This document shows positions 35,516 through 47,964 of a stretch of DNA of 64,000 bases, piece after piece. A program made the position numbers and the translations under genes. Source of the DNA: Lophius americanus (taxonomy: Eukaryota > Chordata > Actinopteri > Lophiiformes > Lophiidae); NCBI GenBank assembly GCA_037951165.1, contig JBBDHG010000187.1:3611501-3675500 (forward strand). Direction: 5' to 3'. A model generated the notes under the pieces. The model worked only from the letters and a program-made list of their open reading frames with translations. It ran no database searches and was not told the DNA's origin. Every line of letters begins with the position of its first letter. Position 1 is the first letter of the stretch.

Positions 35516-35760
35516 AAAAACTCCCCCTAGTCAGTAAATATAACCTATAAGTGTAGGATATATAAATACATAATAGATCCAAAGTTGATATATATTCATA
35601 AAATTTGGACTAAATTGGACCAACGGTTGAGAGATACGGGTCCAAAAACGATTTTTTTCCCCCCTAAAAAACTCCCCCCAGTGGGTAAAATATGAACTAT
35701 TAAAGTGACTTGGCGGCGATGATGATTCCACAATATTCCGGACTCATTGGGGAAACAAGA
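35516..35760 (-). repeat. RepA copy 9 (inverted partner of copy 8)
   Basis: In reverse: left terminus (plus text GGCGGCGATGATGATTCCAC then AATATTCCGGACTC), two CACTAGGGGGAG module starts (35521 and 35676), but no right terminus. It meets copy 8 tail to tail within a few bases. Confidence 0.8.
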
Positions 35761-35879
35761 AACTAGACAACCCTGAGAGGGCGACAATCTGCTGTCTCAG
35801 CTAATCTTTCCCTTTCCCTATTCTTTATTGCACCTGAAGGCATGAGCCTTATAAAATTGAGCGTTCTGCATCTCTAGAT

Positions 35880-36290
35880 CTGGAATATGACATGGATCCA
35901 GATGAGACCAGATCAAATGATCAAATGATCAAATGATGTGTGCTAGATCTCGGAAGGGGATCATTGTGTAATTTTCGACCAAAAACTGTTTCTGTTATTC
36001 TCCGTGACGTTAAGAGGAAAACTCTTCTAATTGTTCCTTCCCTGCTGTGGCAAATAAAATCTTACAAAATACTTCTGGATCCAGATGATGTTCCGCATGA
36101 CCACCAAGATTGAACGGATTGCTCTTTGGGCCGTCCGTCCGAAATGACTAATCAGAATCGGCTCATGACTCTTTAGAGTAATCCTGCAAACAAACAAACA
36201 AACCAAAGTTGGCAACAGCATCTTCTTGGTGGCGGTAAGAAAATGACCCTGGAGAGGAAGGTCATAATCAGCCTCAATCTTCTGCATTTG
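35880..36290 (-). repeat. Fish dispersed repeat RepF, longer copy
   Basis: On the minus strand: CCGCCACCAAGAAGATGCTG, then a GTTTGTTTGTTTGCAGGATT segment, GGACGGACGGCCCAAAGAGC, GAACATCATCTGGATCCAGA and an end near GCTAGATCTCGG-type text. This is the 'ccaccaaggaggtt...tttgtttgtttgcaggatta' fish repeat. A GATCAAAT triplet occurs at about 35913-35936. Confidence 0.6.
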
Positions 36291-37566
36291 TAAATAAAAT
36301 CAGAACTTAACCTCAACAACAGATGTGGTCACCTCGTGAGTCACGACGCTCCGTCGCAGGAAACAATATTCATGCAAAAGCTGTCGTACGCTTCTTCTTG
36401 TGAAATCACCAAACCTGCATCCAAGAGACAGAATGATTCTGCAGTGACAGAATTAACGTCAGCTGCAAAGGTGTTTTTTGCTCACAGTCTGTTTCCGTCT
36501 TGATTTATGGCGGCCGTGTTAAAATGCAGTGACACCGTGAGGTAAATCACTCTGAGCCGTGAAACTCAGCAGGATTACTGCAGATGGCATTCATATTTCA
36601 TGGCCCTGCTCAAACGGCCGATGGATACGGTACCTCTCTGAATGTTAAGTGTTAAGATACTCAAACACGCTCACTCTCCTGGGCCTACCTGGGTTTAGGG
36701 TCTCCCAGAGTTACTGGTGATTTCCAGTAAGTCTTCGTAGCTTCTTTCTACCTCTCTTTGAGGCTTGAGAGCTCTGGCCGGGTTTTGTATATAATTGTGT
36801 TGTTCCTATGTGAATGAGGATTGTGGGTTTGTGACCAAAGCTGGGGCTAGCCCAGCTGGACCCGAGCCCCAACCTGAACAAAAGCTCTGAACCTCTTACG
36901 CTGTGAGTCCCAGCATAGTTGGACGCGCTCTTGTTTCCATACATCCTTCCACTTTGACTCCCAGGTCCACATCGCTTTATGCACATTTTGTCGTTTTCTG
37001 AGCAGGTAGAAAATGTGTAAGACTGGGTGGAAAGACTTGAAGATGGCCCAGCTATGAATAGAATCCTTGAAAAGGCATGAATCATTTTGAGAAGAAAGCA
37101 TCATTCAGAAGCTGAGCTGACAAACAAGCGAAGTCTGACACCACATCTGACGCCAGACCTCAGTACCAGAGCAAGCGGCAGCGGTGAACGGGTGTGTAGC
37201 ATGACTGACTTCCATGACGGAGCCTGGCTTCTGTCATGGACTTTTCCAACTGTACATGTCAAACTTTTGAAAAAGAAAACCTGAGGATGTTGTCAAATGT
37301 TTGTTGATCTCTAAAGGTTTTGGAGATGAGGACCCCAAATAATCTAAAAATCTATCTCCTCGACATCTAAGGCTCCAAAACGCCACAATACAACAACAAA
37401 AAAACGACATTAGCGCATTGAAGTGAACATGTCTGTCTGGATATAGCAACAATAAACTGATAAATAATATAAATAATCTCCATGATTAGACTGCTCTTCC
37501 TTTAAACACTTTCTAAGTAGCTAAATAACTTATCCTCTTTTTCGTCTCAATACGTTTGTTGGCCTG
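36291..37566. other. Non-coding, nothing recognised
   Basis: Includes 124- and 85-codon minus frames (36711-37104) with no recognised domain. The interval 36480-36610 is repeat-free. Confidence 0.5.
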
Positions 37567-37622
37567 TGGATGAGGCGGCGATGACAATCCCATAATATCC
37601 CCAACTTTTAGGGGATATAACG
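37567..37622 (-). repeat. Isolated RepA left terminus
   Basis: GAGGCGGCGATGACAATCCC, ATAATATCCCCAACTTTTAG and GGGATATAACGACA. Only the terminus is present; no module text is adjacent. It gives the clearest view of the RepA left tip. Confidence 0.75.
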
Positions 37623-39684
37623 ACATACTGCAGTACGTGGCTTCACACATAGCAACTTTTCTAAAGTTAAGCTGGTGGGCCTAACATTTTTACGTTAACT
37701 AGAAACCAGTTTATGACATATAAAGTTCACTTCTGGACACAAAATGTAAATACTGAAAGAGGGGGAAACGGTGGACCCCCACAGTATTGGATTACCAGTG
37801 TCTGGTAAGTGTTTTGTGTCAACACATGCCCAGTACATACTGTATGAGTACAGTCTGTGTGAGTCTTTAAAGGGCATTTCCTAAAAAATATTTCCGGTCT
37901 CACTTAAAAATCCAACAACTTTATGGATGTGCAACTTTGCTGAAGTATGTCTTAAACCCAATCCGACACAGTCAGTGTAGCAAGAAGATTGATACTCGAA
38001 TTGTTCATTCGAATTGTCGATTTCTATCTCGATTGTCTAACCGTTCAGTTTAATTTTTTTAATAATTTGATGACACGACTCAGTTTTTTGTTTTTTTAGC
38101 TCTGAGCGGTCAAAAGGTCACCGAGTGTCTTCATCTATGGGTTTGGACCATACAAACACAGAGAGCTATCCAGACAGACAAACTGTCAGACAGCAGATAA
38201 GAGACAGTGATCAGGGAGGAGGAGCTGGATCACAGCAGGAAGCCGACACAGACAGATCACCGCTGCCAGATAGAGGGACTGCCCTTTCTGTGTCCTCTTC
38301 CTCCTCCACTGCCATAAACAACCTTTCTACCTTTCATCCCATAGTGCTCGGTGCTACCTGTTAACCCCTGGCCTCTGACACACGATCCCCTACATCCCAA
38401 CCTCTGACCTCTCACCTCTGGAGGTCATGGTCAGTGTCCTGCTGTTTATCACCCAGTGTCTTTGCTGTGTCTCTGTAGCCCATCGCTCTGCTGGGATACC
38501 TGGGTCAGCCTGGTGAAGAAGAAAAAACAAACAAACAAGATCGCTCATTCAGGATCGCCTGGAAATGAGCAACACAGGCTAACGAGGAGACCCGGGGTTG
38601 AGAGAGGGGATTGTTGTTGATGCGGCGCTTACGTCTGTAATCACAGCTGAGATTGAAACCAGATGTCGGGATGAAGAGAAGTGGGAGGAAGGAGGAAGAG
38701 GACCGGTCTAGAAGGGAGATGAAGGGGAGGAAACTAGCGCCCTGCTTTAAGTCTTGAATGTTGTCCACATCATGAACGGAGGAGAGTGTGAGAGTGAGGG
38801 AGAGAGATCCGTAAATTGTAAAATCTGCACATTCACCTGCATGAATACAGTTGAATACCTCAATCTTAACTTTGGGTCCTCAGAAGAGGTGATGCCACAC
38901 CTCCCAACAGTTAACCCCTTTTATCTTCAGCAGATGTTCTGGATTCCTATACTTTCCCTTTCTTGCCTTCCATTTGTTCTGCCTTACCCCCAAAGTAAGG
39001 TAAAGACCATTTTAGTGTGAGTTCTGCAGCTCAGTCTGACAGAACCGACACACTGCAGACGTAGCAAACCTCTCATCCAGAGTGGAATGCCTTCATCTCT
39101 GAAGTCCCTGCAGTGACTCAGTTTTCCACGGAACAAAGCAGGTGATGAGTGAGTTTTCCAGTGGGCATATCACTCAAAGTGTAAGGTAAAACTAAAAAGG
39201 AATAGGTGTACATATTTTTCATGGAAATCCACTGACGTTTGCGATCCAGTCAAGGGGAATGCCTGGAGAATAGTTTGTCTGGCCAAAGGAATAAAACAGA
39301 CATTTTTCAATGCACTCCCTAAACATTATCGTAATATGAAAACCTCCCAAATAAAACCCCCGGTAAAACATGAGTCCTGCCTGTCTGCCCCTCACAGATT
39401 AAACATCTTCTAAGACACATGTTTGGTGTGTTAGGATAGAAAAGAACATCTATTGAGCCAAATGAGGAAATATACTCCAGTGTAAAAGATTAGACTGATG
39501 AAAAATGGCTGAATTACATTCAACATTGATTATTTGTGACTGATTATGACTAATTCTGATTTATTTTATCATTTATATATTTAGAAAACACGAGAGACAC
39601 TGTTACTGTACTATAGTTAGATCAGGAGAGATGTATAGTGAACGAACATGAATGATTATAACAGATGATGTGTGATGATTAGAC
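37623..39684. other. Non-coding, nothing recognised (2.1 kb)
   Basis: Short random frames only. No family landmarks. Confidence 0.5.
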
Positions 39685-39840
39685 GATGATATTAGAAACT
39701 CCTCAGGGAGATTTTGATCCTTTGGAGTCTGGATACTGGTGGTGGTGGCTGATGACTCTGCTGAGACTAAAAAATGCAGAGGTGGTTGTATCTCTCAGGG
39801 CTAAACTGAGATGGGGAGAAGGAAGGCTTTCCTACCAGCA
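39685..39840 (-). repeat. RepC dispersed repeat, copy 3
   Basis: GGAGTCTGGATACTGGTGGT and GGTGGCTGATGACTCTGCTG are the inverse of the RepC core seen at 21311-21350. Confidence 0.6.
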
Positions 39841-41324
39841 GGATGAAAGAACTGCTGCTGTCGCTGATCTTGGGTGTGTTAGAGCGCTGACATCACTTTA
39901 CTACACTAGCTAACCTGGAACTAAATGTCCTTGGTTGTTCCGAGACTGTTGTTTTATAAAAGCTGGGGATGTTGTTTACAAAAAAGCCTTATCTGTACCT
40001 CTGAGGCGTTTTACTCTGCATAACGATAAATCATTACGACGTTGTCAAACATTAAGTTATTACTGAGGCCGTGTTAACTCACCAGAAATGTTACCTTAAC
40101 ATCAGCGTCTAAAATCAGCGTCTTCAAAGTTTGTCAGCGCCTTTTTTATTCATTCTCAGCATCGGTCGATCTGGGCTTTGTTCGACCGATGATTTGTTTG
40201 TAGGCTTATTATTTCTTCGTTTCCCACTTAATTCTTGAGAGTTTGTATTACAAACAAACTCTCCGCTGTGGTCTGGATCGTTAAATACCGGCATCGCGCT
40301 CATGAGTAGCTCCGCTGGGCAAACGCTCACCAGGGATCATTCCTTTCCACCGTTCACATGCTGCAGATGACTTCCTGAAAGGGCTACCCAGAGGAATGAA
40401 ATGGCATTCAGTTTAAATACCGCATTTTCTTTCTGATTAGGCTTTTCTTATGATTCATTCAGAGTAAGGGTTTGGTGTAAACCAGCCTACCGCACCATGT
40501 TTGTTATTTCACTGCTCCCCATTGGAAGACCATAACATCAACCTGTCACTGCATGCTAGTATTAGCAGGTATTAGCATTTTCAAAAACACACAACAGCTG
40601 TATTTCCTGTAGGCTATATGCTTACCAGCGCCTGTGTGCCGTTTATAACGTAAACTATCAGTTTATCAGCTAATTTAAGCTCGGTTTGGATACATTTAAT
40701 AAAAGCCCAGATTGTGTCTAACTTTTAAGACAAAACAGACAGGATTGGGGATATCTGACCGTAATTGAAGGCTCTTGTATTTTCACAGGACATCTGGTCA
40801 CCCTGTGTGTGTATTACTACTAGCAGAGCTACACACAGCTTTTGCTGAAATTCTTGTTGGTGCTCAAGTCGTCATCTTCTGTCTTTGCTCAGAGCTTTAG
40901 GGGCTAGAAAACAGTCAAATGTATATCCAGCTTACGGAATAAGGAAATGTGGATGGATGTTCCACATAAACTTGGCCTCACTTGTCGTCCTAAGTGTCTT
41001 CAGCTGCTTTCTGTTAACCACGCCTCTTATTGTTACTTGTCTTCTCCTTCCTTCTGTGCCAGTTTTCTGATGTTCCCCAGTGTCATCCTCACAAACATTC
41101 CCCCACCTAGCAGCAGCAGCTTATATCAGATTTTGAGTGTCCCAGGACGTGGGACAGGCAGGATCCCGGCTTATTGAAGCCCTTCCACCTCTCCTCCTTT
41201 TTCTGGAAGTCTGCATTTGGGTCCACATTCTGGTTAAAGCCCCGAAAAGCCTGGGATTTTACGGAATCTACATCGCCGCTGCGCTCACCGCGGACTGCGT
41301 CCAAACGCCACAGATTGGTCGTTT
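39841..41324. other. Non-coding, nothing recognised
   Basis: No supported exon. The 40380-40490 part is AT-rich and repeat-free. Confidence 0.5.
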
Positions 41325-42000
41325 TAACGACAAAACTCAATAACTATTACCAGGGTCCTTTTCGAAAGCTATACACCCATAGACATTAGTGCGAGGAAGA
41401 ACTGGATTGATGTCAGGAAAGGTTTGTTGTATATTTCCAACACTAAGGTGAGCTTTAATCTCCAAAGGTTTTCGGGGCCATAATTTCTCAACCGTTAGTC
41501 CAATTCCGGTGCATGTTTATGAACTCGAGGACATCTATCTTGTATACATCATATGTTCCTCTAATAGTTCATACTTTACTCACTAGGGGGAGATTTTATG
41601 TCCAAAAAACACAGTTTTCTGCCATAAAGTTCTAACAGTTTGTCCAATTTAGTCCCAATCTGGAATGAATTGACTTGGGGGGCTATCTTGTAATCATATT
41701 GTTTTACACTAATATTTCATCTTTTACTAACCATTGCATCCTTCTTCCTTTTTCCTTTTTTTTTCTACTCAAAAAAAACATTTCTTTTTTATATTTTATA
41801 ACTTCCTAACCGTTGGTCAGAATTTGCCCAAATTTGGTTCAAATGAATCGACTCGAATAAAGTTACATGATATATTACCCAGGTATTTCATATTTGACTC
41901 ACCAGGGAGAGCTTATTTATAAAAAACTAATTTTTTTCAGACATAACTTTACATTGAACTTTTACATCGGAGACTTTTCGGGCCCCGATACCCCATACAA
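41325..42000 (+). repeat. RepA copy 10, longest, three modules
   Basis: After AGACATTAGTGCGAGGAAGA there are three module starts: AACACTAAGGTGAGCTTTAA (about 41436), CTCACTAGGGGGAGATTTTA (about 41580) and CTCACCAGGGAGAGCTTATT (about 41899). Each is followed by 'ccg/cag-ttggtccaattt' and 'aatcgactcga' text. A T-rich insertion lies near 41745-41770. It ends GAGACTTTTCGGGCCCCGAT. Confidence 0.82.
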
Positions 42001-43484
42001 CAGTGTGAGCCTCGTTATGGTATGGTTCTATGGTTCTATTTGCTGACAGCACTTACCAGTTTATAGTTTTGTTATCAGAAATGTGTGTTTCATGTATTAC
42101 TTTCTGAACACCGCAGATGAAAAACACATTATTTTGAAATGACTGGCGAGCTTGGATTTCAAAATCAGGGCCAGGAATTTTGCATCAGTTCAGCCCATCC
42201 TAGTTCTGTTCTCTTTTTACAACAGCCCATTGGCTGTTTCTTATTCCTCTTGACTGCTTATGCCAGTAAGAATTTTCTTTGCCTTCAGATATTTCAGAAA
42301 AAGCAGTCAAATTATTTAAAAAACAGTCAGATGTCTTTGGTGTCCACAATTTGTCTGCTTCACTTCAGCCCAAAGGAAGCCATGGCGACACAAGTCTCAC
42401 AAAAATGTTTAAATGTCTCCTTATTCAGTTATATACTTGATTTTTAACTCATGCAATGCTCATTTTCTGTTTGTTTATTGTTTTTACAGTAAGGTTTCAA
42501 TCAAAGTATTCATTCGAAGGCTCTACTATCATACTCTTTAGCAGTTAAACTGTTCTCGCCACATGTTGTTGTTGTAAAACCACAGCAAAGTTAGAATTTG
42601 GATGATACATCTTGTGGAATTGCAAATAAAAAAAAGGGGGGGGTGACTCCTCAGCAAAATTACTGTGAAGCCAGTTTATTTTCAAATGAGGAAAACAGTG
42701 ACCATAAAACCCTTATATAACATGTGTGCAGCATTACACATGTCTGACAAGGGGCAGCATTTACAAAATGATTTAAGAAATGTGTTAAATGTGGTGGACT
42801 CTATTTCTATTTCGTCTATTTTATGTCCCCCATAATTGTGTTTGACTTCTTATGCGTTAAGAGGGCTGGGCTAAATATTCCCCGTGCATTTTTGAAAGGT
42901 TTGTTTTGCGAGTGGCCTTCCCTCATATTTCTGACTAGACCCAGGCTCATCATCCTGAAGCTTTGGAAGCGTTGAGTAACTGGAGATACTTTCCTACATA
43001 GCATTACGATTAAAAGAAACCCAGAACTGGATCAAGTTGGAAATAGGAGCTGTTAAATGATCTATCGAGGGAAATCAGGCCAAATACTGCTTCTGCTCGT
43101 GAAGATATCTCTGAGTCTCTCTGCTACCGTCTCCTTCAAAGCACATCCTCTCAGTTCGGCCTTTCCTCTTTCTCTCGTTCTCTCTTTTTCCAGTTCTGAC
43201 CATCTTTATCCACTTTGCTTGACTCCAGGCATTGACGATACATTATGTCCGTGTGTTTTCTGCACGATGACAATCAAAGATCATATGAGGTTGAATGTAG
43301 GTTTGGGGCCAGCAGGTAAGTTGGAAATTGCTTATAACTTCCATTCAATCAGAGGAGACCGACACAGAATTAAGAAAAGATTGTATGATCAAAGATATGT
43401 GATAATTACTCTACTGGAAAGTCTCTGGCGATCAGACTCTTCCGTAAGATTGTGATTGAAACGTCTCTGCCCGGAGCAGCAGCA
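42001..43484. other. Non-coding, nothing recognised
   Basis: Two longer plus frames (42139-42447, 102 codons; 43057-43455, 132 codons) lack recognisable domains, repeat relationships or splice context. Confidence 0.45.
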
Positions 43485-43600
43485 TGGAATTTGGATACTG
43501 ATGGTAGTGGCTGATGAATCTGCTGAGGCTGACGAGTGCTGATGGATCTGTGAAGACTAGGTGGAGATGGGGAGGTGGAGGGGGTGCGATCTAGCAGCAT
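43485..43600 (-). repeat. RepC dispersed repeat, copy 4
   Basis: TTTGGATACTGATGGTAGTG and GCTGATGAATCTGCTGAGGC are the inverse of the RepC core; AGGTGGAGATGGGGAGGTGG follows, as in copy 3. Confidence 0.6.
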
Positions 43601-44589
43601 GAAATGACTAGATGAACGGATGATGGGATAAACATCCAGGTTGACAGTGATCGGATGGATGAGGGTGCCTGAACGGGTGCAGCTGATATCAACCGATGCC
43701 CCAGAGCGTGAAGCTGGTAAATGAGACTGGGCATGTGCAAAAGATTAGGATAATAGATTGGAATGTGCAGTAACTGTGGCCCGAGTGTGCAAGAGTATAG
43801 TCTTTCGTATTGAACTTTCAACAGATCTCTATTTAATAACGTACCTGGTTTCCCAGTATGTCAGCAGTTACAGAATGTTATCAGGGCAGCAGATATTTAT
43901 TCCTCCTTTAGAAATCAAGCTCTTCGGCTCATGACATGTCATAAAGACATCACTGACATTGTTTCTCAGAGAAGCAATAAAACGTTTGATAGTCACTGTC
44001 CAGAACATCAGAGCAGACTTTATCTTGTTGCTGTCCAGACCACAGAAAGACACCGAACATCTGGCCACAGACACTTCACAGCACGGACCCACGCCTCACG
44101 TCTTTTGTCTTTAGCGGCGCTCCGTCTCCCTTAGCAGTGGATGTGTAGTGAAAGTGTTATCTGTCTGTTCTCTCAGTGTTCTCACTCACTTCCCCTCTAC
44201 ATGTGGAGCATCTGCTCTCGTCACGTCTCGGGACGGAGAGCAGCCGGAGATTGAAGGATTGTGGTGGGATGTTGAAAAGGAGTGAATTCTTTTAACTCAA
44301 ACGTATGAGTTGTGGTTATATTTTTCTAACATAGACATAAATGCACACAATGAATGTATTAGAATGGACTGACCATGTTTGGGAGAACCTATAGACAGAA
44401 CCTGGTGTTAACAGATGGTTAAATCTATGAAGAAGGCCTTTGCTTCAGCCGGGGGGCTTCTCATGCCCCTGTAGGCTCCTGTCTTTTCAGATTCTCTTTT
44501 GGGGCTTGTTCCACCAATTTGGTGCAGAACAGATCATTATTCTGAATATTGGATGGTCTGCTATACATCCGTGAACCGTGACATTCATG
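43601..44589. other. Non-coding, nothing recognised
   Basis: No supported exon, RNA gene or family. Confidence 0.5.
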
Positions 44590-44770
44590 AAAAATCAATC
44601 CAGTTCTTCCTCGTACTAAGGTCTATGTAGATATGAAGTTTGAAAATGATCCATGTTCTGATTTCCTTTTTGAGTAATCATGTTGCCACGAAGGATCGAA
44701 CACCAAACTTGCCGATTTCGATTCCATAATATCCCAGATTTTTCAGGGATATAATAATCGGTACAAAATG
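44590..44770 (-). repeat. RepA copy 11, left part only
   Basis: AATCAATCCAGTTCTTCCTC, GTACTAAGGTCTATGTAGAT, CACGAAGGATCGAAC, TTTCGATTCCATAATATCCC and a TTCAGGGATATAATAATCGG tip. The module and right end are absent. Confidence 0.78.
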
Positions 44771-46529
44771 ACCCTGAAATCTCTGATATTTAAATTTTCC
44801 CCCCAGTCAGCAGAGGAATTTGATCATAACGTATTTAAAAAGGTGAGACGTGGCTCCTCTTACATGGTCCAAAGCAAACTCTCTCCAACCATGGCTTCAG
44901 AAATGACGAGGTTTGAGAGTCGCTGGGAGTTCAAAGAGAACTTCCTACAAATACACAGAGACAAGTCCGACAAAAGGAACATTAATCCTAACTAATATTA
45001 CCTCACTGTTTGATCGATCGGGAAATCACAAGGGGCAGCGGATAAAAGAAAACCTCATCAGCAGATCTTTCACCACAAAGGTTCTTCTAGTCCACATACC
45101 AGGATGAGTCTAGTGACGTAATGGGACTGAAGGTCAAATCTCCTGACGATCACATGGGTTTGAATCTAAAATGCGTGCTTTCTCTCGGGGTTTTTTCTTT
45201 CTGTGCGTTTGATTGTTTATTGATTTTTTTAAGGGTTGGTTTTTGGAGTCATGCTTATAGGATTATAATTCATTAAATGATATATTTCCTCTGGAGCTTT
45301 TCTGGCTTTTAATGCTACTCTGGAATTTAGGGCTCCCCATCCTGCCAAATCCTGCTTCAACCTCTATAGTTGACACATTTTTCAGCTCCATCCACTTGCG
45401 TTTGCTCACTGGCTGCATGTTGAAGTGATACAATACTTTAGTGAGTCCAACTTTCTCAACAATAGCCAAATGAGCATAGTTCTGGTCGTTCTCAACATCG
45501 CCTCAAACAGTGTCTGTCTCTGCTAACACGAGTCAGGGGATTAATCTCAAAAATATTTCAACGTCCTCTGGAGAGATTTGGACAATAAATGGAGACACGC
45601 ACATACGCATGCTGTATATGCATGTAAATTCATTTGTTCCAGATTTCAGCTGAAGACAGAAGGTCTCTGGGAGTTTCTCTACATTCTAAATCATATTTCA
45701 TAACATCTCTTGCCTTAATCCCACACAGATATTGTAAGATTTTGCACGGACCTGATTTCTCCTCCATCGCCTTCTGTCCCCCACAGGGAAAACTAGTCGA
45801 GACCAGAACTAAAGCGCACTCTCTAATAAATCCTGCTTTGCTCTACATGGTCATATTCCAGATTTAAACCAAATACGTGCATAATACGCGCATATTGCCA
45901 TAAATTCCTCAGAGTGAACATCACCGCTTTACGAGCACGATGGATGGGCCAAATGTTCCGAGCAGGTATTCGGCTCATTGTCAGGGAGGCAGAAGCGTCG
46001 TCCCAGAGTGCAGAGCTCACAGCTGGCTTTCTGCAGGATGAGACTGCAGAGAGAAAAACACTCTGCAGATGTATTCACACGGACCACCTGTAAATCAAGC
46101 GGCGGCCTCGGGATCACGCTGAATTTTGGGGAGCTCGATCCAGTAGCTCTGCACTGCTGAAGAATTTGCGTATTACTTATTGCTTTATTAGGTTCCTCTT
46201 TGGCTACGACCATGAGATCAGCTCCTCCTCCCTACTTCTGACGCAGATATCACACATTTAAGAAAAAGTTTTATACGCTGTATAGATTCAGACGATACAT
46301 TTCTCATACATTCTGTTCACCGGGGTTAGATTTTATTGTTTCAAAACAGAGCATTTATTACAGTAATGATATTTAATCCATTATTTTATGGCGCTGTAGA
46401 CCACAATATGTTGATAAATGGGTTAATCCAGGGGTGGGCTGGTAGTAAAATCCGAATGGCCTCTTAGGTTTTTGTTTGGGGGGGGGCATCTTAAACATAT
46501 ACACAAGAATAATATTAGTCTTCTCGCTA
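44771..46529. other. Non-coding, nothing recognised
   Basis: Short frames (for example 68 codons on the minus strand, 45263-45469) have no recognised domain. A G-run of 8-9 occurs near 46480. Confidence 0.5.
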
Positions 46530-46605
46530 CATGACATCATTCAGTGGGTGGGATGGATTGGGCAGTATGTGAGCATTTTGTCCTGCAGTTGGTGTGTGGG
46601 CCGAA
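46530..46605 (+). mobile_element. Small Tc1-like 5'-region fragment
   Basis: TCAGTGGGTGGGATGGATTG, GGCAGTATGTGAGCATTTTG and TCCTGCAGTTGGTGTGTGGG resemble the untranslated 5' region of the Tc1-like element seen in longer form at 54323-54720 (CAGTGGGTGGGATGTATTAG, GCAGTAAGTG). Only about 75 bp align. Confidence 0.5.
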
Positions 46606-47964
46606 GGCTAAACAATAAAAAAATTGATGTAGAATCTTTGCCTTTTTCTGATGTTTCTTAGTTTAGATCACTTTGCTACTTATAGTGCTTGATATTACAC
46701 ACCTGGAAAATATCTCAGTGAAAACACTTCTCTTATACATTTTAGTTACAAACATCTTCGGTCTAGCATATAACTTTTTCTAATGGTTGTCTATTAAGGG
46801 ATGAGTTTTAAATAGGAAAACGTATGTATGTGTGTGCGTACCTGGGTGTTTTTATAACGTGTGTGTGTATGTGTGTTCCTTCATAATGTGTGGTTGTGTG
46901 GGTGTGTGCGTTTGCAGGATTGAGTGCTATATAGCATGAGTAGAGGAACCAGGATGGGGATTTGAGAAACTCTGGCCGAATTTGTGGATTTCCATTGGCA
47001 ACCTCAAAAAGAAGAAAAGCAAGAAGAAAGCCGAGACACGCTTAACTCCATTTATTTCATTTCACGGATCACAGAGGCTCGTGTCACAATCGTCCAATCC
47101 CATTTCCTCCTCCCCTTTCAACCATCATCTGCTCTACAGGAACCAGACAGGTGAAACCTGAGAAATCTTCACGTGATCTTCAACCAGTGACGGCATGAGG
47201 CCATGCAAGTGTGTGTGTTTGAGAAGGTTAAGCTGCCAGCAGCATTTTAATAAACCTTTATTTGTCTTTTTACATTGAATAAAGTCAAGTCTAACAAAGA
47301 CTTCAGCGCAACCGTATCCATGTTTTCCTCGTCTGATCTGTCCACTCCTCCTCACGGGCAACGAGGGACTGATGGCAGGAGGAAGATGTCTTTTCCATAC
47401 GTGGATTCACAGAGGGTGAAGCGTAAAGTTGCAGGATTTTGTTTTCCTCCTGCTCAAAAGAAGACGGCTTACTGAGTAAAGCCAAAGTCTTACGGCTCAA
47501 AGCTAGAGATGGTGTTTGCACAGAAGTGGGTTAAAGGGTTTTTGTAAGGCTATAAACGTTGTGGGCAGGGAAACAGAGAGCGTGGGAGGAGGTGGACACA
47601 GAGACCGTTTATGTGAAGATGACATAATCACCTGTTGCCCCCACGTACAGCCAACATCTGTGAAATTTATTAACTGTCTATCATTCATTCCTCCCTCCTT
47701 TTTCCATCCAGCTCGCTACCCCTGGATAGACACTATGTCACACAGGGATAAAGCTGTCACGTGTGAAGTGGCAAATTACTTTTTATATACATGCAGTCAC
47801 TTAGAAGAAAAGACAGAATAATTGTTGATCATTCAGGGTTATAAATACAGAAGGCGGAGCTGCATTGAAGTTAATCTATCTGTAGGGTCAGCAAGGGGAG
47901 AAAATATTTGTAGATATATGTACAACAAAGTCTTATTACCTTTTGTCATTGGCATAAACTTTAA
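46606..47964. other. Non-coding, nothing recognised
   Basis: Short TG-rich patches near 46830-46915. No supported exon. Confidence 0.5.

Noticed and set aside
36711..37104. 124- and 85-codon overlapping minus frames
   Set aside because: Two frames open over the same bases with no domain in either; typical of chance.
42139..42447. 102-codon plus frame
   Set aside because: No family resemblance; adjacent to a RepA copy in AT-rich DNA.
43057..43455. 132-codon plus frame
   Set aside because: Longest frame outside simple repeats, but no recognisable domain, no splice or promoter context, and length is compatible with chance in 64 kb.
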